The notes under the pieces were generated by a model, which was given only the letters and a program-made list of their open reading frames with translations, was not told the DNA's origin and did no database searches. This document shows, one piece after another, positions 25,243-35,213 of a stretch of DNA of 64,000 nucleotides. Every line of letters starts with the position of its first letter. Positions within the stretch are counted from its first letter, which is position 1. This DNA is from an uncultured Polaribacter sp. (GTDB lineage Bacteria > Bacteroidota > Bacteroidia > Flavobacteriales > Flavobacteriaceae), in the NCBI GenBank assembly GCA_938084845.1, contig CALKEB010000023.1, positions 1-64,000 of the forward strand. Direction: 5' to 3'. Made by a program: the position numbers and the translations under genes.

Positions 25243-28128
25243 TTACATATAATCTTCAATAGGGTTACAAGAGCAAATTAAATTTCTATCACCATATGCG
25301 TCATCTACTCTTCTTACAGTAGGCCAAAATTTGTTTTCAGCAATATAGTCTAATGGAAATGCAGCTTGTTTTCTAGTATATGGAAAATTCCATTCATCTG
25401 CTGTAAGCATTTCTTGTGTATGAGGTGCATTCTTAAGAGGATTGTTTGTGTCCTCTTTTGTAGCACTATCAATTTCTGAACGAATGGCAATCATTGCATC
25501 ACAAAAACGGTCTAGTTCTGCTAAACTTTCAGATTCTGTTGGCTCTATCATCATTGTTCCATTTACTGGGAAAGATACAGTAGGTGCATGAAAACCGTAG
25601 TCTATTAAACGTTTTGCAATATCTACGACTTCAATTCCGTTTTGTTTAAAATCTCTACAATCTATAATCATTTCATGAGCTGCTCTTCCTTTTTCTCCAG
25701 TATAGAGTGTGTCATAATGTCCATTTAAACGTTCTTTAATGTAATTCGCGTTTAAAATAGCATTTTTTGTAGCATTAGTTAATCCTCTAAAACCAAGCAT
25801 TGTAATGTATCCGTAAGAGATTAAACAAGCCAGAGAAGAGCCCCAAGGAGCTGCAGAAATTCCGGTTATTGCTTTTTCTCCTCCAGTACTAATTATAGGG
25901 TTTGTTGGTAAAAATGGAACCAACTGTGAAGCCACACAAATTGGGCCTACACCTGGTCCACCACCTCCATGAGGTATTGCAAATGTTTTGTGTAAATTTA
26001 AATGACATACATCTGCACCAATTGCAGCAGGGTTTGTTAACCCTACTTGAGCATTCATATTTGCACCATCCATGTAAACCTGTCCACCATGATCATGAAT
26101 AATTTTTGTGATTTCTTGAATTTCACTCTCAAAAACACCATGGGTAGATGGGTAGGTAACCATCAATCCCGCTAAATTATCTGAATGTTTTTCTGCTTTT
26201 TCACGTAAATCATCAACATCAATATTTCCATTTTCTGCAGTTTTAGTTACAATTACTTTCATGCCTGCCATAACAGCAGAGGCAGGGTTTGTACCATGAG
26301 CAGAAGCTGGAATAATACAAATATTTCTATGAGAATCTCCTCTAGATTGATGGTAAGCTCTAATGGTCATTAAGCCTGCAAATTCTCCTTGTGCTCCAGA
26401 ATTTGGCTGTAGCGAGGTACCTGAAAAACCAGTAATTATATTTAACTGATGTTCTAGTTTTTTTAATACTTCTTGATAGCCTTCTGCTTGATTTAAAGGA
26501 ACAAAAGGATGTATGTTACCCCATTGAGGATTACTTAAAGGAAGCATCTCTGAAGCTGCATTTAATTTCATTGTACAAGATCCTAAAGAAATCATAGAAT
26601 GATTTAAAGCCAAGTCTTTACGCTCTAATTTTTTGATATAACGCATCATGTCGGTTTCTGATTGATACGTATTAAAAATTTCATTATCTAAAAATGAAGT
26701 TTTTCTAACCACATTTTCTTCAATTACTTCAAAATCTGAATGAAAAGGTTCTTGTGTTAAAATTCTAGAAAAGCTGTTGTAATTTTCTTCTTTTACAGGA
26801 TTTGGGCGTTTTTTTAACTGACCAAACAAGGTAAATAAGTTCATTAAATCTTTTTCTGTAGTGGCTTCATTTATGGAAAGTGAAACTAAATTTTCAGAAA
26901 CATAGTTAAAATTCACCTTAAATGATTCTGCTACAGGCTTTAGTTTTGCTTCTTCTATTTCTATTAATAATGTATCAAAGTAAGAAGTATTTAATTGCTT
27001 AAAACCTGCTTTTTCTAGGTAATCCGCAACTAATTTTGTTTTATTATGAACAGTATCTGCAATGTATTGTATGCCCTCTTTTCCGTGGTAAACGGCATAC
27101 ATACCTGCCATAACTGCTAATAATACCTGAGCAGTACAAATATTAGATGTAGCTCTTTCTCTTTTTATATGTTGCTCTCTAGTTTGCAATGCCATTCTTA
27201 AAGCACGCTTACCATTCATATCTTTTGTTACACCAATAATTCTTCCTGGTATACTTCTTTTATAAGCTTCTTTGGTAGCAAAAAATGCAGCATGAGGTCC
27301 ACCATAGCCTAAGGGAATTCCAAAACGTTGTGTTGTACCAACTACAACAGATGCACCAAATTCTCCAGGTGCTTTAAGTTTTACTAGAGATAGAATATCT
27401 GCTGATACTGCTACTTTGATTTGATTATCATTCGCTTTTGCAACAAACTCTTCGTAATCAAAAATTTGACCTAATTTTCCTGGGTATTGTAAAATAGCAC
27501 CAAAGAAATCATCATCAAAAGTAAAGTTTTCATGATTTCCGACAACCAATTCTATTCCAATAGGGGTAGATCTAGTTTGTAAAAGAGAGAGTGTTTGAGG
27601 TAAAATCTCTTCAGAAACAAAGAATTTATTTGCTCCCGCTTTTTTCTTAGCTCTTTCTCTAACATCAAAAAGTAAAGCCATTGCTTCAGCAGCAGCAGTA
27701 CTTTCATCAAGTAATGAGGCATTAGCAAGTTCCATACCTGTTAAATCACAAACCATGGTTTGGAAGTTTAGCAATGCTTCTAGACGCCCTTGAGCAATTT
27801 CTGCTTGATAGGGTGTGTAGGCTGTATACCAACCTGGGTTTTCTAATATGTTACGTTGTATAACACTTGGAACTATTGCTTCATGATACCCTAAGCCTAT
27901 GTAGCTTTTAAAAACTTTATTTTTTTCAGAAAGTTCTTTAATGTGAGACAAATACTCATATTCATTCATAGCAGGTGCTAAGTCTAAATCGTTTTTTAAA
28001 CGAATATTATCTGGCACAGTTTCATTAATTAATTGTTCTAAGCTATCTGCATGAATAGCTTTTAACATATTCTCTTGTTCCTTTTTGTTAGGACCAATGT
28101 GTCTTAATTGAAACGAATTCGTATTCAT
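25243..28128 (-). CDS. gcvP: Glycine dehydrogenase (glycine cleavage P protein)
   Basis: A 961-residue single-chain P protein that decarboxylates glycine with PLP and passes the aminomethyl group to the H protein lipoyl arm. The PLP lysine is Lys714 in HLNLHKTFAIPHGGGGPG; other marks include AYTPYQAEIAQGRLEALLNF near the N-terminus and SAHGTNPASA. Length is normal for the fused form. gcvT and gcvH are not adjacent. No glycine riboswitch is visible upstream. It lies with serine-metabolism genes (serB-serA fusion, sdaA) in the wider region. Confidence 0.96.
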   Translation of the reverse strand: MNTNSFQLRHIGPNKKEQENMLKAIHADSLEQLINETVPDNIRLKNDLDLAPAMNEYEYLSHIKELSEKNKVFKSYIGLGYHEAIVPSVIQRNILENPGWYTAYTPYQAEIAQGRLEALLNFQTMVCDLTGMELANASLLDESTAAAEAMALLFDVRERAKKKAGANKFFVSEEILPQTLSLLQTRSTPIGIELVVGNHENFTFDDDFFGAILQYPGKLGQIFDYEEFVAKANDNQIKVAVSADILSLVKLKAPGEFGASVVVGTTQRFGIPLGYGGPHAAFFATKEAYKRSIPGRIIGVTKDMNGKRALRMALQTREQHIKRERATSNICTAQVLLAVMAGMYAVYHGKEGIQYIADTVHNKTKLVADYLEKAGFKQLNTSYFDTLLIEIEEAKLKPVAESFKVNFNYVSENLVSLSINEATTEKDLMNLFTLFGQLKKRPNPVKEENYNSFSRILTQEPFHSDFEVIEENVVRKTSFLDNEIFNTYQSETDMMRYIKKLERKDLALNHSMISLGSCTMKLNAASEMLPLSNPQWGNIHPFVPLNQAEGYQEVLKKLEHQLNIITGFSGTSLQPNSGAQGEFAGLMTIRAYHQSRGDSHRNICIIPASAHGTNPASAVMAGMKVIVTKTAENGNIDVDDLREKAEKHSDNLAGLMVTYPSTHGVFESEIQEITKIIHDHGGQVYMDGANMNAQVGLTNPAAIGADVCHLNLHKTFAIPHGGGGPGVGPICVASQLVPFLPTNPIISTGGEKAITGISAAPWGSSLACLISYGYITMLGFRGLTNATKNAILNANYIKERLNGHYDTLYTGEKGRAAHEMIIDCRDFKQNGIEVVDIAKRLIDYGFHAPTVSFPVNGTMMIEPTESESLAELDRFCDAMIAIRSEIDSATKEDTNNPLKNAPHTQEMLTADEWNFPYTRKQAAFPLDYIAENKFWPTVRRVDDAYGDRNLICSCNPIEDYM

Positions 28129-28208
28129 TAAATAAAGTTTTATTTAGATAATTTTCAATAAATTCGAAGCGAATTAAATAATGAAAATTAACTCGATTTT
28201 TAAAAGTA

Positions 28209-28216
28209 CAAAAATA
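28209..28216 (-). promoter_or_regulatory. Possible gcvP promoter (-7 element)
   Basis: TATTTTTG on the minus strand (28216-28209), about 80 bases upstream of gcvP. No suitably spaced TTG. An inverted repeat AATTCG/CGAATT (28161-28175) lies between it and the gene. Confidence 0.3.
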
Positions 28217-28313
28217 AGGATTCTACTGGGTATAAAATTGATATTTTCAGAACAAATAACGTTAATTATTAACTAAATAATAATCTTATTAACAGAAGCA
28301 CTATTTTTATACA

Positions 28314-29135
28314 ATGAAGTCTATTAAAAATATCGTTGATTTTTACATAAACTCTAGTGTTCATGTAGCTTTTGCAGTTTTTTCTTTTGTTAGAATAACT
28401 GAAATTTATTTTCAGTTACCTTTTCAGAAAAATCTAAATTTTTTTATTTTTTTTGCCACAATTACAGGGTATAATTTTGTGAAATATGCTGGAGTTGCAA
28501 AACTGCATCATAGAAGCTTAACAAACAGTTTAAAAATCATTCAATTTTTTTCATTTTTTTGTTTTTTATTCATGTGCTATTTTGCCGCTCAAATTCAGAT
28601 CGAAATACTTTTATATTCTGTACCTTTTTATTGTTTAACACTTTTGTATGCGATTCCATTTTTAAGTGGGTTTTCTAAAAATTTAAGAGAGATAAGTTAT
28701 TTAAAGATTATAATTGTAGCGTTAGTCTGGGTAGGTTTCACTTTTATTATACCTCTTTTAAATACGTCTACTCCTTTTGGGATAAAATCAGTCCTTTTAG
28801 GGGTACAGCGATTTTTATTGGTGATTGTTTTATTACTTCCATTTGATATTAGAGATGTAAAATATGATGCAATTTCCCTTCAAACTATACCAAAGAAAAT
28901 AGGAGTATTAAAAACAAAACAATTAGGGGTTTTACTTTTAGTTATTTGCTGTATTTTGGAGTATTTAGCAGTAGAAACAAACTCTTTGTATTTGCCTTTT
29001 CTTTTGTTTTTTGTCATGATTATTGTTTTTCTAATTCGATCAAAAATGGATCAAAGTAAATACTACAGTTCTTTTTGGGTAGAGTCTCTCCCTATATTTT
29101 GGTGGTTATTTCTTTTAGGATTTCTCAATTTTTAA
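28314..29135 (+). CDS. UbiA-like polytopic membrane protein lacking the first Asp motif
   Basis: A 273-residue membrane protein with about eight hydrophobic segments. FDIRDVKYDAISLQTIPKKIG (in part: DIRDVKYD then QTIPKKIG) matches the second aspartate-rich motif of UbiA prenyltransferases, but the position of the first motif (N-D-x-x-D type) reads GYNFVKYAGVAKLHH without aspartates. It may be a diverged or non-catalytic UbiA homologue. No close partners: gcvP is divergent upstream and the serine fusion gene follows after 141 bases. Confidence 0.6.
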   Translation: MKSIKNIVDFYINSSVHVAFAVFSFVRITEIYFQLPFQKNLNFFIFFATITGYNFVKYAGVAKLHHRSLTNSLKIIQFFSFFCFLFMCYFAAQIQIEILLYSVPFYCLTLLYAIPFLSGFSKNLREISYLKIIIVALVWVGFTFIIPLLNTSTPFGIKSVLLGVQRFLLVIVLLLPFDIRDVKYDAISLQTIPKKIGVLKTKQLGVLLLVICCILEYLAVETNSLYLPFLLFFVMIIVFLIRSKMDQSKYYSSFWVESLPIFWWLFLLGFLNF

Positions 29136-29276
29136 TCAATTAGACCTTTGTTTTTTAGATTTTTCATTAAATAAAGTCATTTTTAAATTGATATCATAAA
29201 TATAGTTTTAGATTATTTGTATTCACGCTTTAATTTGTAGATTTACTGTCTAAAATTCAACTTAGAATACCAAATA

Positions 29277-31169
29277 ATGACCACTACAAAAAGAAACTAT
29301 ATTTTCGATTTTGATAGCACTTTAACTCGAGTAGAGGCCTTAGATGTTTTAGCGGAAATTACGTTAGAAAAAAATCCTAATAAAACCGAAATTATTCAAG
29401 AAATTATAGATATCACCAACCTTGGTATTGATGGAGAAATTTCTTTTACAGAGTCTTTAGATCGTAGAATTAAATTATTAAATGCAAATAAGGTAGATTT
29501 ATCAAAACTTATTACAAATTTAAAAAAACAAGTGTCTTCTTCTATAGAACGAAATAAGGAGTTTTTTGAGTTATACGCTGATGATATTTATGTGATTTCA
29601 TGTGGGTTTAAAGAATTTATAGATCCTATTGTTAGTGAATATAATATTCCTTCAGAACGTGTTTTTGCAAATACTTTTGTTTATGGAGATGAGGGAAAAA
29701 TTATAGGTTTTGATGCAAAAAATCCATTATCGAAACACAACGGAAAAATTCAGTGTTTAAAAGATATGAATTTAGTTGGAGAAATACAAGTAATAGGAGA
29801 TGGCTATAGTGATTATGTAACAAGAGAGGCTGGTGTTGCTGATAAATTTTTTGCTTACACAGAAAATGTTTCTAGAGCTAAAACAACACAAAATGCTGAT
29901 TATATAGCGCCCAATTTAGATGAATTTTTATATATAAACGATTTGACACGAAATATATCTTACCCAAAAAATAGAATTAAAATTCTACTTCTAGAAAATG
30001 TACATTCAGATGCCTTTGAAAAACTTTCAAAAGATGGTTTTTCTGTAGAAACTGTTTCTAAAAGTTTGTCTGAAGAAGAATTAATTGAAAAAATTAAAGA
30101 CGTACACGTTTTGGGGATTAGATCTAAAACTAATGTAACTCAAAAAGTTGTTGATGCAGCAGAAAAGTTAATGGTAGTTAGCGCATTTTGTATTGGAACC
30201 AAACAAATTAATTTAGAAGCTTGCAAAGAAAAAGGAATCGTTGTTTTTAACGCACCATATAGTAATACGCGCTCTGTTGTTGAATTAGCAATTGGAGAAA
30301 TAATTATGTTAATGCGTTCTGTTTTTAAAAGAAGCACAGAAATTCATAATGGGCAATGGAGAAAAACAGCAGAAGGTTCTAGAGAAGTCCGTGGTAAAAA
30401 ATTAGGAATTGTTGGTTATGGTAACATAGGTTCTCAACTGTCTATATTAGCAGAAGCTTTAGGGATGGATGTGTACTATTATGATGTAGAAGATAAGTTA
30501 GCCTTAGGTAATGCAACCAAACTAGACACATTAAAAGAATTATTGGCTATTTCTGATGTAGTAAGTTTACACGTAGATGATAATGCAGCAAACAAAAACT
30601 TTTTTGGAGAAAAAGAAATCTCTCAAATGAAAGATGGTGCTCACTTAGTGAATTTATCAAGAGGATTTGTAGTAGATATTCCAGCTTTAGTAGTGGCATT
30701 AAAAAACGGAAAACTGGCTGGTACTGCAGTAGATGTGTATCCTGAGGAACCTAGAAAAAACGGTGAATTTTATACTGAATTAAAAGGGATTCATAATGTT
30801 ATTCTTACCCCACATGTTGGTGGAAGTACAGAAGAAGCACAAAGGGATATTGCAGATTTTGTCCCTAATAAAATTATGGCATACATTAATTCTGGTAATA
30901 CAGTAGATGCAGTTAATTTCCCAAATATAAGATTGCCAAGACAAACAGATGCTCATAGATTTTTGCATATACATAAAAATAAATCTGGAGTGATGGCTAA
31001 GATTAATGAAATTTTAGCACAATATGATTTAAATATTACAGGACAATATTTATCTACAGACCCAAAAGTAGGGTATGTAATTACAGATCTAGATAAAAAG
31101 TATAACAAAGAAGTTATAGATAAGTTGCGAAATATAGAAGGTACTATAAAGTTCAGAGTACTCTACTAA
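29277..31169 (+). CDS. serA: SerB-SerA fusion: phosphoserine phosphatase domain + D-3-phosphoglycerate dehydrogenase
   Basis: A 630-residue protein joining two steps of serine synthesis. Residues 1-215 are a HAD phosphatase: motif I Asp11/Asp13 in FDFDSTLT, and GDGYSD at 174-179. Residues about 230-545 are phosphoglycerate dehydrogenase: Rossmann GYGNIG (380-385), RGFVVD, EEP and His513 in LTPHVGGST. The last 75 residues are an ACT domain (FLHIHKNKSGVMAKINEIL), the usual serine-sensing site. Reading frame is continuous, so it is a true fusion. The middle serC step is not nearby. Confidence 0.92.
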   Translation: MTTTKRNYIFDFDSTLTRVEALDVLAEITLEKNPNKTEIIQEIIDITNLGIDGEISFTESLDRRIKLLNANKVDLSKLITNLKKQVSSSIERNKEFFELYADDIYVISCGFKEFIDPIVSEYNIPSERVFANTFVYGDEGKIIGFDAKNPLSKHNGKIQCLKDMNLVGEIQVIGDGYSDYVTREAGVADKFFAYTENVSRAKTTQNADYIAPNLDEFLYINDLTRNISYPKNRIKILLLENVHSDAFEKLSKDGFSVETVSKSLSEEELIEKIKDVHVLGIRSKTNVTQKVVDAAEKLMVVSAFCIGTKQINLEACKEKGIVVFNAPYSNTRSVVELAIGEIIMLMRSVFKRSTEIHNGQWRKTAEGSREVRGKKLGIVGYGNIGSQLSILAEALGMDVYYYDVEDKLALGNATKLDTLKELLAISDVVSLHVDDNAANKNFFGEKEISQMKDGAHLVNLSRGFVVDIPALVVALKNGKLAGTAVDVYPEEPRKNGEFYTELKGIHNVILTPHVGGSTEEAQRDIADFVPNKIMAYINSGNTVDAVNFPNIRLPRQTDAHRFLHIHKNKSGVMAKINEILAQYDLNITGQYLSTDPKVGYVITDLDKKYNKEVIDKLRNIEGTIKFRVLY

Positions 31170-31173
31170 GATG

Positions 31174-31206
31174 TAAAAAGCCTCTCATTTTTGAGAGGCT
31201 TCTTTT
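31174..31206. terminator. Bidirectional terminator between serA fusion and NlpC/P60 gene
   Basis: AAGCCTCTCA-type arm (31178-31187) pairs with TGAGAGGCT (31192-31200) around TTTT. A-run on the left and T-rich sequence on the right let it serve the converging genes. Confidence 0.85.
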
Positions 31207-32392
31207 ATAATTTCATGCGCTCTTTTAACTCGATAATATTTTTATCTTTTACACCTAAATAACGTCTACTACCTAAATACCTTTTTTTATTAAAATCGTC
31301 ATATAGTGGATTTTGTTTATCCATAGAACTTATATGTACATTTCCAGAAGCATGTATAAATTCCATTTTATCATTACCCAACCATATACCTACATGTACA
31401 ACTTTTTGTTTTTTATTAGCAGCAGCTCTAGTTCCAAAAAATAGTAAATCCCCTTTTTGTAGATTCTTAAAATTTAAATCATAGTCTACTATTGTGCCTC
31501 CATTAATTTGTTGAGAAGCATCTCTAGGAATTACAAAACCATTTAGTAAATAGGTCATTTTTGTAAAACCACTGCAATCCATTCCTTTACTAGAGGTACC
31601 ACCCCATAAATAAGGAAATCCTAGCATGGATTTTGCTGTTTTTTCTATACTTTCTTGTGTTGCTACATTGTTTTTTAACCAATCTTTTAGCAGAATTGCT
31701 TCGCTTTTTTTTATGTATCCTTTTCGTTGATCTGGGTACTCTACTTTATAGGTTTTTTGGTCTTCAGATAGGTATTTTAAAACCCCTCCTAGAGTGATGT
31801 CTGAAATAATATTTTGGTCAAGGTGCTTATGCTCATATACAAAACCTGCTGTGTTTGTATAAATGATTTTTTTTGAATTAGACCAAACGTCAAGTAGCTC
31901 TTTACGCATAGGGTAAATTCCACCCTTATCAACCCAAGATATGTAGCCATCTGGTGTTTGTATTCTGTAGAAATCTCCTTGCTTATCTAGTATTTTTGAT
32001 AGTGTTCCAAGAAGAGCTTGCGAACCTAACTCTGCAGAGTGTTTAGGTTTAGATCTAATGTTTATTACTGAATTATTTGCAATTGCATATTTCTTATCTC
32101 CAACTTTACTATCTGGTAAAATTCGAGTTTGATCTATAAGATTAAGGCCTAAATTCTTTAAGCTATCCAATAAAGTTTGATGTGCTAATGTAGAATTAGT
32201 TTCTCCCTTAATTGTTACTTTTTCATTTTTTAAATCAAAGTTAATGTCATAGATATTTACTCTTTTATCGGGTGCAAAATGTGCCTCAATACCTTCATTA
32301 ATTGAAATTATTTTATTTTTTAAAAGTGAATGATCTTTGCAGGATATGACTAAGATCATAACAAAAAGTAATAAATGTTTTTGAAGCTTCAT
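31205..32392 (-). CDS. NlpC/P60 (C40) cell-wall peptidase lipoprotein
   Basis: A predicted lipoprotein (lipobox ending LVISC) with an N-terminal region of unknown type, SH3-like segments (NIRSKPKHSAELGSQALLG) and a C-terminal NlpC/P60 domain: catalytic Cys in GMDCSGFTKM, His in VVHVGIWLG, and a third polar residue near FIHASGNV. It should cleave peptide cross-links of peptidoglycan. The ATG at 32392 (MKLQKH) gives the better signal peptide; an in-frame ATG at 32404 is the alternative. Divergent from kynU. Confidence 0.88.
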   Translation of the reverse strand: MKLQKHLLLFVMILVISCKDHSLLKNKIISINEGIEAHFAPDKRVNIYDINFDLKNEKVTIKGETNSTLAHQTLLDSLKNLGLNLIDQTRILPDSKVGDKKYAIANNSVINIRSKPKHSAELGSQALLGTLSKILDKQGDFYRIQTPDGYISWVDKGGIYPMRKELLDVWSNSKKIIYTNTAGFVYEHKHLDQNIISDITLGGVLKYLSEDQKTYKVEYPDQRKGYIKKSEAILLKDWLKNNVATQESIEKTAKSMLGFPYLWGGTSSKGMDCSGFTKMTYLLNGFVIPRDASQQINGGTIVDYDLNFKNLQKGDLLFFGTRAAANKKQKVVHVGIWLGNDKMEFIHASGNVHISSMDKQNPLYDDFNKKRYLGSRRYLGVKDKNIIELKERMKL

Positions 32393-32439
32393 AGTTGGTA
32401 TCATTATAATAATAGCATAAATATAGTAATTTAATACTT

Positions 32440-32447
32440 CAAAAATA
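32440..32447 (-). promoter_or_regulatory. Possible promoter of NlpC/P60 gene
   Basis: TATTTTTG on the minus strand (32447-32440), about 48 bases from the favoured start. Divergent from the kynU element at 32468. Confidence 0.35.
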
Positions 32448-32467
32448 GCAATATAAAAGAGATTGTT

Positions 32468-32475
32468 TATCTTTG
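32468..32475 (+). promoter_or_regulatory. Kynurenine operon promoter (-7 element)
   Basis: TATCTTTG matches TAnnTTTG, 23 bases before kynU. The following base is A rather than C, and no TTG is at proper distance, so support is moderate. Confidence 0.4.
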
Positions 32476-32498
32476 AGAATAACCTATATAAAAGATGA

Positions 32499-33767
32499 AT
32501 GCAATATAAAAATACCTTAGAGTTTGCTAAAGAATTAGATCAAAAAGATGAATTAGCATTTTATAGAAATCAATTTTACATACCTAAAGATAAAGCTGGG
32601 AATAATTGGTTGTATTTTACAGGAAATTCATTAGGATTACAACCTAAAAAAGCGAAAGAATATATTGATATAGAATTAAAGGATTGGGCAGAAAAAGGAG
32701 TAGAAGGTCATTTTGACGGACAAAATCCTTGGGTAACCTATCCTGAGTCTTTATCACCTATGATGGCAAAAGTTGTTGGAGCGAAACCTTCTGAGGTGAT
32801 CATAATGGATACACTTACTGCGAACCTTCATTTTTTGATGGTTTCATTTTATAGACCTACTAAAAAGCGGTATAAAATATTGATAGAGAGCGATGCTTTT
32901 CCATCAGATAGATATGCTGTGCAATCTCAATTAAAGTTTCATGGTTATTCAGAAGAGGATTTAATTTATTGGTCACCACCAAAAGGAAAAGACCTTTTAG
33001 AAATGGATGATTTAGAAAAAATTTTAGCAGCTCAAGGTAACCAAATTGCCTTGGTGTTAATAGGGGGTGTAAATTATTATACAGGACAACGTTTCGATTT
33101 TAAAAAAATAGCGGAATTAGGCCATGCTAAAGGTTGTGTTGTAGGCATAGACTTAGCTCATGGTGTTGGTAATATAAAGGCAAACTTACACGATTCAGGA
33201 GTAGATTTTGCAGCTTGGTGTACCTATAAATATTTAAATTCTGGGCCAGGAAGCTTGTCAGGAATTTTTGTTCATGAGAAGCATTCTTATAATACTTCTT
33301 TACCTCGTTTTGCAGGTTGGTGGAATCATAATAAAGACACACGATTTAATATGCGTTTGCCTTTTGATGTGATGTCTGGGGCAGAGGGGTGGCAATTAAG
33401 TAACCCTCCAATTTTAGCAATGGCACCTATCAAAGCTTCTTTAGAAATGTTTGAAGAAGTGGGTATGGAAGCTTTAAGAGAAAAGTCTATAAAATTAACA
33501 GGTTTTATGGAGTATCTTTTTCAAGAATTGGGATCTGAAGCAGTTTCAATTATAACACCTAAAAATCCGGAAGAAAGAGGCTGTCAATTGTCAATACAAG
33601 TAAAAAAAGCTACTAAAAGTTTGCATCAAAAGTTAATGGATAAACATGTAATAACAGATTGGCGAGAACCCAACGTAATTAGATGTGCACCAACACCTAT
33701 GTATAATACCTATCAAGACGTTTATAATATGGTTTTAATTTTAAAAGATATTCTTAAAGATTATTAA
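32499..33767 (+). CDS. kynU: Kynureninase
   Basis: A 422-residue PLP enzyme cleaving kynurenine or 3-hydroxykynurenine to (3-hydroxy)anthranilate and alanine. The PLP lysine is Lys244 in WCTYKYLNSGPGS; other marks are YFTGNSLGLQPK near the N-terminus, DLAHGVGN and WREPNVIRCAPTPMYNTY near the end. It is the first gene of a tight set (16, 20, 0 and 46 bases between genes) for tryptophan breakdown through the kynurenine branch. An earlier ATG at 32495 is out of frame. Confidence 0.95.
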   Translation: MQYKNTLEFAKELDQKDELAFYRNQFYIPKDKAGNNWLYFTGNSLGLQPKKAKEYIDIELKDWAEKGVEGHFDGQNPWVTYPESLSPMMAKVVGAKPSEVIIMDTLTANLHFLMVSFYRPTKKRYKILIESDAFPSDRYAVQSQLKFHGYSEEDLIYWSPPKGKDLLEMDDLEKILAAQGNQIALVLIGGVNYYTGQRFDFKKIAELGHAKGCVVGIDLAHGVGNIKANLHDSGVDFAAWCTYKYLNSGPGSLSGIFVHEKHSYNTSLPRFAGWWNHNKDTRFNMRLPFDVMSGAEGWQLSNPPILAMAPIKASLEMFEEVGMEALREKSIKLTGFMEYLFQELGSEAVSIITPKNPEERGCQLSIQVKKATKSLHQKLMDKHVITDWREPNVIRCAPTPMYNTYQDVYNMVLILKDILKDY

Positions 33768-33783
33768 TTTTTTACGCAACTCT

Positions 33784-35193
33784 ATGAATAAAGAAGATAA
33801 AATTTTAATTGTAGGTGCTGGGTTATGTGGAAGTTTATTGGCACTGCGTTTGGCACAAAGAGGTTTTAAAATACATTTATTTGAAAGTAGACCAGATTTA
33901 CGTAAAGTAGATATATCTGCTGGTAGATCAATAAATTTAGCGCTATCTGATAGAGGTTTAAAAGGTTTAAATTTATGTGGCCTTGCTAATGAGGTGCAAT
34001 CTATCTGTATACCAATGTATGGCAGACAAGTGCATGATCTTACAGGGAAAACATTCGATTCTAAATACTCAGGAAGAGAAGAGGAATGTATAAATTCAAT
34101 TTCTAGAAGAGATTTAAATGCCCTTTTATTAAATAAGGTAGAAGCGCATGAAAATGTATCAATATATTTTAATAAAAAATGTACTCATATAGATATAGAA
34201 AATACAAGCATTCAATTTTATGATTATGAGACCAAAGCAACAGCATTAATAAAAGGAGACGTTATCTTTGGAGCAGATGGAGCTGGGTCAATTTTAAGAA
34301 AACAATATATTTCTGAACAAAAATTTTTATTTAGCTATGCTCAAAATTATTTAAAACATGGCTATAAAGAATTAGAGATTCCTGCAGGTAAAAATGTCGA
34401 GCATCAGTTGAGTAAATCTCACTTGCATATTTGGCCAAGAGGAGAGTATATGCTTATTGCCTTACCTAATATGAATGGTAGCTTTACAGTTACTTTATTT
34501 TTAAGTAATAGTGAGGGTGTTTATAATTTTGAAAATTTAACTTCAGAAGAAAAAATTACTACATTTTTTAAAGATCAATTTCCTGATGCTTTAGCTTTAA
34601 TATCAAATATAAAAGAAGAGTTTGTAAAGAATCCTACTGGTTATTTAGGAACAGTAAAATGTTCTCCATGGAGCTACAAAAATAAAACTCTTTTAATAGG
34701 TGATGCATCTCATGCCATAGTTCCTTTTTATGGCCAAGGAATGAATGCGTCTTTTGAAGATGTTTTGGTTTTTGATAGTATTTTAGATCAAAATCTAAAC
34801 TCTTGGCAAGATACTTTTATCGCTTTTGAAAAAAAGCGCAAAAAAGATACAGATGCAATTGCTGACTTAGCTGTAGATAATTTTCACGAAATGAAAGATC
34901 ATGTAGCCAATCCACTTTTTAAAGAAAAAAGAAAAATAGAAATGGATTTGGAAAAACATTTTCCTAAAGAATATTTTTCAAAGTATGCTTTAGTTACTTT
35001 TAGAGATGATATTCCTTATTATGAAGCAATGAAAAAAGGAAGAGCGCAAGATAAAGCATTGCTAAACTTAATTGCAGATCAGAAAATTAATACACATTTA
35101 CATATGAATCAGCAGGAGTTAAAAAATATTTTAGATAAAATAAAAGCTCAAACAAATACAATTTTACAAGAAGATAAAATTGCTGGTTTATAG
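33784..35193 (+). CDS. kmo: Kynurenine 3-monooxygenase
   Basis: A 469-residue FAD-dependent hydroxylase: N-terminal FAD-binding GAGLCG at 11-16, arginine after the first helix (AQRGFKIHLFESRPDLR), and the second FAD motif GDASHAIVPFYGQGMNASFED. It adds the 3-hydroxyl to kynurenine, using NADPH and oxygen. In the pathway it acts before KynU. The C-terminal region beyond about 400 is typical of bacterial KMO. Second gene of the kynurenine operon. Confidence 0.95.
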   Translation: MNKEDKILIVGAGLCGSLLALRLAQRGFKIHLFESRPDLRKVDISAGRSINLALSDRGLKGLNLCGLANEVQSICIPMYGRQVHDLTGKTFDSKYSGREEECINSISRRDLNALLLNKVEAHENVSIYFNKKCTHIDIENTSIQFYDYETKATALIKGDVIFGADGAGSILRKQYISEQKFLFSYAQNYLKHGYKELEIPAGKNVEHQLSKSHLHIWPRGEYMLIALPNMNGSFTVTLFLSNSEGVYNFENLTSEEKITTFFKDQFPDALALISNIKEEFVKNPTGYLGTVKCSPWSYKNKTLLIGDASHAIVPFYGQGMNASFEDVLVFDSILDQNLNSWQDTFIAFEKKRKKDTDAIADLAVDNFHEMKDHVANPLFKEKRKIEMDLEKHFPKEYFSKYALVTFRDDIPYYEAMKKGRAQDKALLNLIADQKINTHLHMNQQELKNILDKIKAQTNTILQEDKIAGL

Positions 35194-35213
35194 TTGTTAA
35201 AACACAATAAAAG

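Noticed and set aside
28129..28313. Glycine riboswitch upstream of gcvP
   Set aside because: No tandem structured aptamer or conserved cores are visible; the spacer is AT-rich with only a 6-bp repeat.
29277..31169. Frameshift or assembly error joining serB and serA
   Set aside because: The frame is continuous with a normal linker and both domains are complete.
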